Shown here piece after piece: positions 61,819 to 64,000 of a stretch of 64,000 nt of DNA. The DNA comes from Palsa-189 sp963803735 (GTDB taxonomy: Bacteria > Acidobacteriota > Terriglobia > Acidiferrales > UBA7541), in assembly GCA_963803735.1 (NCBI GenBank), contig CAWDNV010000001.1:248001-312000 (forward strand). Reading direction: 5' to 3'. Within the stretch, counting starts at the first letter, position 1. Each line of letters opens with the position of its first letter. The notes under the pieces were generated by a model, which was not told the origin of the DNA, did not search any database, and saw only the letters and a list, made by a program, of their open reading frames with translations. A program made the translations under genes and the position numbers.

Positions 61819-62229
61819 CTACGGGTTGTCGTCTCCCGCCTTCGGCCCGATCGGAATCACTTTGCCGTCCGGCAGCACGAAGTCCAGACCGAACATCAGT
61901 TTTGACCCGTCCTTGGCCAGACGTCCATGAATTGTCACTTCTTTCCCTACGAGCGCCAGCATATCCGTTCTTGCAACGCCATTGCGGTGCAGGTAGCTCG
62001 GAGGCAGACCCTCCACTGACCAACGCGTCACAGCGCCGCTCTCATCCTTTGCTTCGACATTCCAATAAACGTGCGGATTATCCCACTCCACCTTCGTTAG
62101 GATGCCCTTCAACTCGGTGGGCTTGCCCATCTGGAACTCGGCGTTAAGCGAGTGATGTGCAAGGGCGGGCAGCGCCGCCAAAAGCAACCCACAAAAAATC
62201 ACCGCCATACTCGAAGCTCTGCGAGTCAT
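61819..62229 (-). CDS. DUF6152-family periplasmic protein
   Basis: 136 residues from the ATG at 62229 (AGGAGGAAG upstream). Signal peptide (cut near ALAH) and then 'HHSLNAEFQMGKPTELKGILTKVEWDNPHVYWNVEAKDESG', the typical 'AHHSxxAxFD...V.WxNPHVxW' of DUF6152 proteins, an OB-like beta fold ('GKEVTIHGRLAKDGSKL'). The role is unknown; family members are often beside secreted 'PDLSGMW' proteins as here. The double His at the mature N-terminus could bind metal. Confidence 0.82.
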   Translation of the reverse strand: MTRRASSMAVIFCGLLLAALPALAHHSLNAEFQMGKPTELKGILTKVEWDNPHVYWNVEAKDESGAVTRWSVEGLPPSYLHRNGVARTDMLALVGKEVTIHGRLAKDGSKLMFGLDFVLPDGKVIPIGPKAGDDNP

Positions 62230-62395
62230 TTTGGGTTCTTCCTCCTGTCCGATTCTCCGTTTTTGGGAGTCGTTATGGAGAGCAGACGAGAAACTGATCG
62301 TGCCCGAACATAGCATTGCCCTGAAAAAAGTGTCAAGGTGCCGCTCGACTATCCCTATGACGGTAGCCGCTGAAATTCCGTTTCGTCGATTATAG

Positions 62396-63553
62396 TCAGG
62401 GAGTTGGCGGTTTTGGCGGCGCCGGTTTGCCGAACTTGGCGGCGTCTATCGGCACGTTCGGCTGAATCTGAGTCGCCGTGAAAACCGTCTGGCCATCCAG
62501 CCAACTGGTCGTCCATTTAAAGGGCATCTTCACGCCGGCCACGTCACGATAATCTTCATAGTCGACCTGCGTCGCTGAGAGACCCACTTTGGTATCCGTA
62601 TAGCGCACCTGCCGTACCAGCAACCCGGTCTTACTGTCGAAGTAAAGGTTCACTGGAGTGCGGCCGTCGACGGTCCCTTGCACAACTTCGACGTCCTTGT
62701 CGTTAATAGTTATCGGCATGGTGACGCGCCACTGCGTAAGGGCCTGCTTTATAGCAGTGGGGAAGCAGATCGTTGCGTCCAGCTTGGCGCCGATCAGATC
62801 GCCTTGGATCAGCGGAAGTAGCGGAATCGGCTTGTCGTCTCGGGGCATAGCTACCCAGCCGTTGCGGCCGTCGTACACGATGGTCCTGTCGCCCGCCTCC
62901 GTGTGCGTGATCGTCGTCATTTGGCTCGGTGCTTTTGCATAGAGCTCGAATGGATAAGCAAGCTCGGCATAGGCCTGGGAAGTTCCCTTGGCCACAAAAC
63001 TCGTCAGCTTGGCCAAATTCTGCGCTCCGCCGATTGCCTGAATGTATTTGTCCAGGATTTGATCGGCGGACATCTCGGGTGTGGGTGTTGGTGGAAGCAG
63101 TTGATCCGGTTCGATCGGATTGAACGTGGAGTTATATACGTCCGCAATCGTCGGAGTGACTCGCGGAATGCGGTCGCCGCGATGGCACGTATAGCACGTC
63201 ACCTCGCGCTTGCCGCCAAAATTGGCCTGATTGATGGAGTTCATCATCACGACCATCCTGCGGGCGGCCGACTTCAGCTGAGTATTGTCGGCATAATGTT
63301 CCCAGCTGCCCGCGCTGGCATCGCCATGGCAAGTCGTGCAGTTTGCCGTCAGTGAGACGGCAAAGAACCCCATGGTCTCTATGAACTCGCCGGCCGGAAT
63401 TCCTCGCAATACCTGCACGTCTTTGAACGCGTCTTCGGACATCAGGGGCTTTTGTGCTGCGTCGGTTTGTCCGTTCGCTGACGCAACACCGAATAGCAAC
63501 GTGGCCGTTATTGCAACGGCACTAAGGAAGCGCGACTTTGTTTCCAAAGACAT
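62396..63553 (-). CDS. Photosynthetic reaction centre cytochrome c-type protein with C-terminal beta domain
   Basis: 385 residues from the ATG at 63553 (GGAGAG before it). After the signal peptide (~1-29) the N-terminal 130 residues have two haem c motifs: 'CTTCHG' and 'CYTCHRGD', with Met-rich helices between ('RMVVMMNSI'), as in half of a four-haem reaction-centre cytochrome. The C-terminal ~230 residues ('ILDKYIQAIGGAQNLAKLTSFVAKGTS') resemble lipoprotein-carrier (LolA-like) folds. It is a periplasmic electron carrier or sensor; no phototrophy genes are here, so its use in respiration or another redox path is more likely. Confidence 0.82.
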   Translation of the reverse strand: MSLETKSRFLSAVAITATLLFGVASANGQTDAAQKPLMSEDAFKDVQVLRGIPAGEFIETMGFFAVSLTANCTTCHGDASAGSWEHYADNTQLKSAARRMVVMMNSINQANFGGKREVTCYTCHRGDRIPRVTPTIADVYNSTFNPIEPDQLLPPTPTPEMSADQILDKYIQAIGGAQNLAKLTSFVAKGTSQAYAELAYPFELYAKAPSQMTTITHTEAGDRTIVYDGRNGWVAMPRDDKPIPLLPLIQGDLIGAKLDATICFPTAIKQALTQWRVTMPITINDKDVEVVQGTVDGRTPVNLYFDSKTGLLVRQVRYTDTKVGLSATQVDYEDYRDVAGVKMPFKWTTSWLDGQTVFTATQIQPNVPIDAAKFGKPAPPKPPTP

Positions 63554-63843
63554 AGTAGTTTTCTCTCCTTCGTCTCCGTGACGCCGATGCTGCTTTCGGT
63601 TAGCTTCGTTAGCCCCAGACTTTCCGTTTCTCGAGCGCTTGGGAGCGAACGGGCGAGGATACAATGCTCAAGCTCAGTTTTCAATCGTGCGACTCAGGTG
63701 GATACAAAGAATCGGCGCGGAGCGATCTTCCAACCAGCACGGCAAGAGTGTATGCTACCGCTCGCCGGAGAACTCAAATTGCACATTCGGTCGTTGCGAA
63801 CTGAAGCAGGATTCGAAGATTTGCCAGGAGGGCTGTCACATCA

Positions 63844-64000
63844 ATGCGTGACTCAGTGATGCGTGTGCAAAGAGTTGGCTTACTCATAGGGCTGGTATTC
63901 GCGAGCGTGCTGATTGCGCGGGCGCAAGGCGCTCCGCCGACCATGGATGGAAAAACGGCCGAGCAGGTCTATAAGAATATCAAAGCGATGAACGGAACTC
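63844..64000 (+). CDS. Start of another secreted cytochrome c-like protein (cut by window end)
   Basis: From the ATG at 63844 (AGGAGGG eleven bases upstream; a second in-frame ATG is at 63859) the frame is open to the end of the window. A signal peptide ('VGLLIGLVFASVLIARAQ') is followed by 'TMDGKTAEQVYKNIKAMNGT', the family start of small reaction-centre-type cytochromes c, where a CxxCH should follow outside the window. It is divergent from the two-haem gene just described. Partial; the haem motif is not visible. Confidence 0.65.
   Translation, partial: MRDSVMRVQRVGLLIGLVFASVLIARAQGAPPTMDGKTAEQVYKNIKAMNGT

Noticed and set aside
62396..63553. Phototrophy suggested by the reaction-centre cytochrome family
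   Set aside because: The family is broad in non-phototrophic bacteria and no reaction centre, bacteriochlorophyll or antenna gene is present.

Overview
The window looks like a chromosomal segment of a soil-type member of the Acidobacteriota (inference). Clues are a TonB-dependent receptor with an N-terminal carboxypeptidase-regulatory-like domain, secreted proteins with a 'DGHPDLSGMW' motif, a DUF6152 protein, photosynthetic-reaction-centre-type cytochrome c proteins in an otherwise chemotrophic context, a one-chain branched-chain 2-oxoacid dehydrogenase E1 (alpha+beta), and lpxB (Gram-negative lipid A). I see no phage, insertion sequence, CRISPR array or integrase; the window reads as ordinary chromosome.

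Layout. 0-12 kb: the end of an ArsA-type ATPase gene, a TAT-exported multicopper oxidase, a baeRF/VLRF-like translation factor, a secreted amidohydrolase, a DUF4382 lipoprotein, a family 2 glycosyltransferase, a YdjC/HpnK deacetylase, a type IV pilin behind a sigma-54 promoter, and two DUF3147-like membrane proteins. Four of these genes carry frameshifts or a nonsense codon, while I see none in the rest of the window. 12-15.3 kb: a hybrid histidine kinase and two stand-alone receiver proteins. 15.7-20.3 kb: an aa3-type cytochrome oxidase operon (II, I, two III-like subunits, IV, and a small Cys-motif membrane protein). 20.3-29.7 kb: a DegT aminotransferase, an HD-GYP regulator, a secreted metallopeptidase, a methyltransferase, an RNase H-fold protein, and a TonB receptor with a Cys/His/Met-rich secreted partner.

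29.9-43.6 kb: E1 alpha/beta, DoxX, SH3 and NHL-repeat envelope proteins, an ornithine cyclodeaminase homologue, two ECF sigma/anti-sigma systems, a Mug-type glycosylase, an enoyl-CoA hydratase homologue, a ferritin-like protein, and a tightly overlapping macro-domain / small ORF / MidA set. 43.6-55.2 kb, all minus strand: a catalytically dead M1-peptidase homologue with TPRs, lpxB, a heterodimeric ABC exporter, two unknown genes, and a PilZ-like protein with a very long coiled coil. 55.3-58.3 kb: the classic ffs-dnaX-ybaB-recR block, including the SRP RNA. 58.4-64 kb: an NtrC-type activator, tRNA-Gln(UUG), and secreted DUF6152 and cytochrome c genes.

Functional themes are respiration and redox proteins in the envelope (multicopper oxidase, aa3 oxidase, cytochromes c), cell-surface biogenesis (pilin, LpxB, ABC exporter, TonB receptor) and signalling (hybrid kinase, receivers, HD-GYP, PilZ-like protein, sigma-54 activator, ECF factors). 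The best candidates for something undescribed are the macro-domain/unknown/MidA overlap, the PilZ-like coiled-coil protein, and the M1 pseudopeptidase beside lpxB and the heterodimeric exporter.
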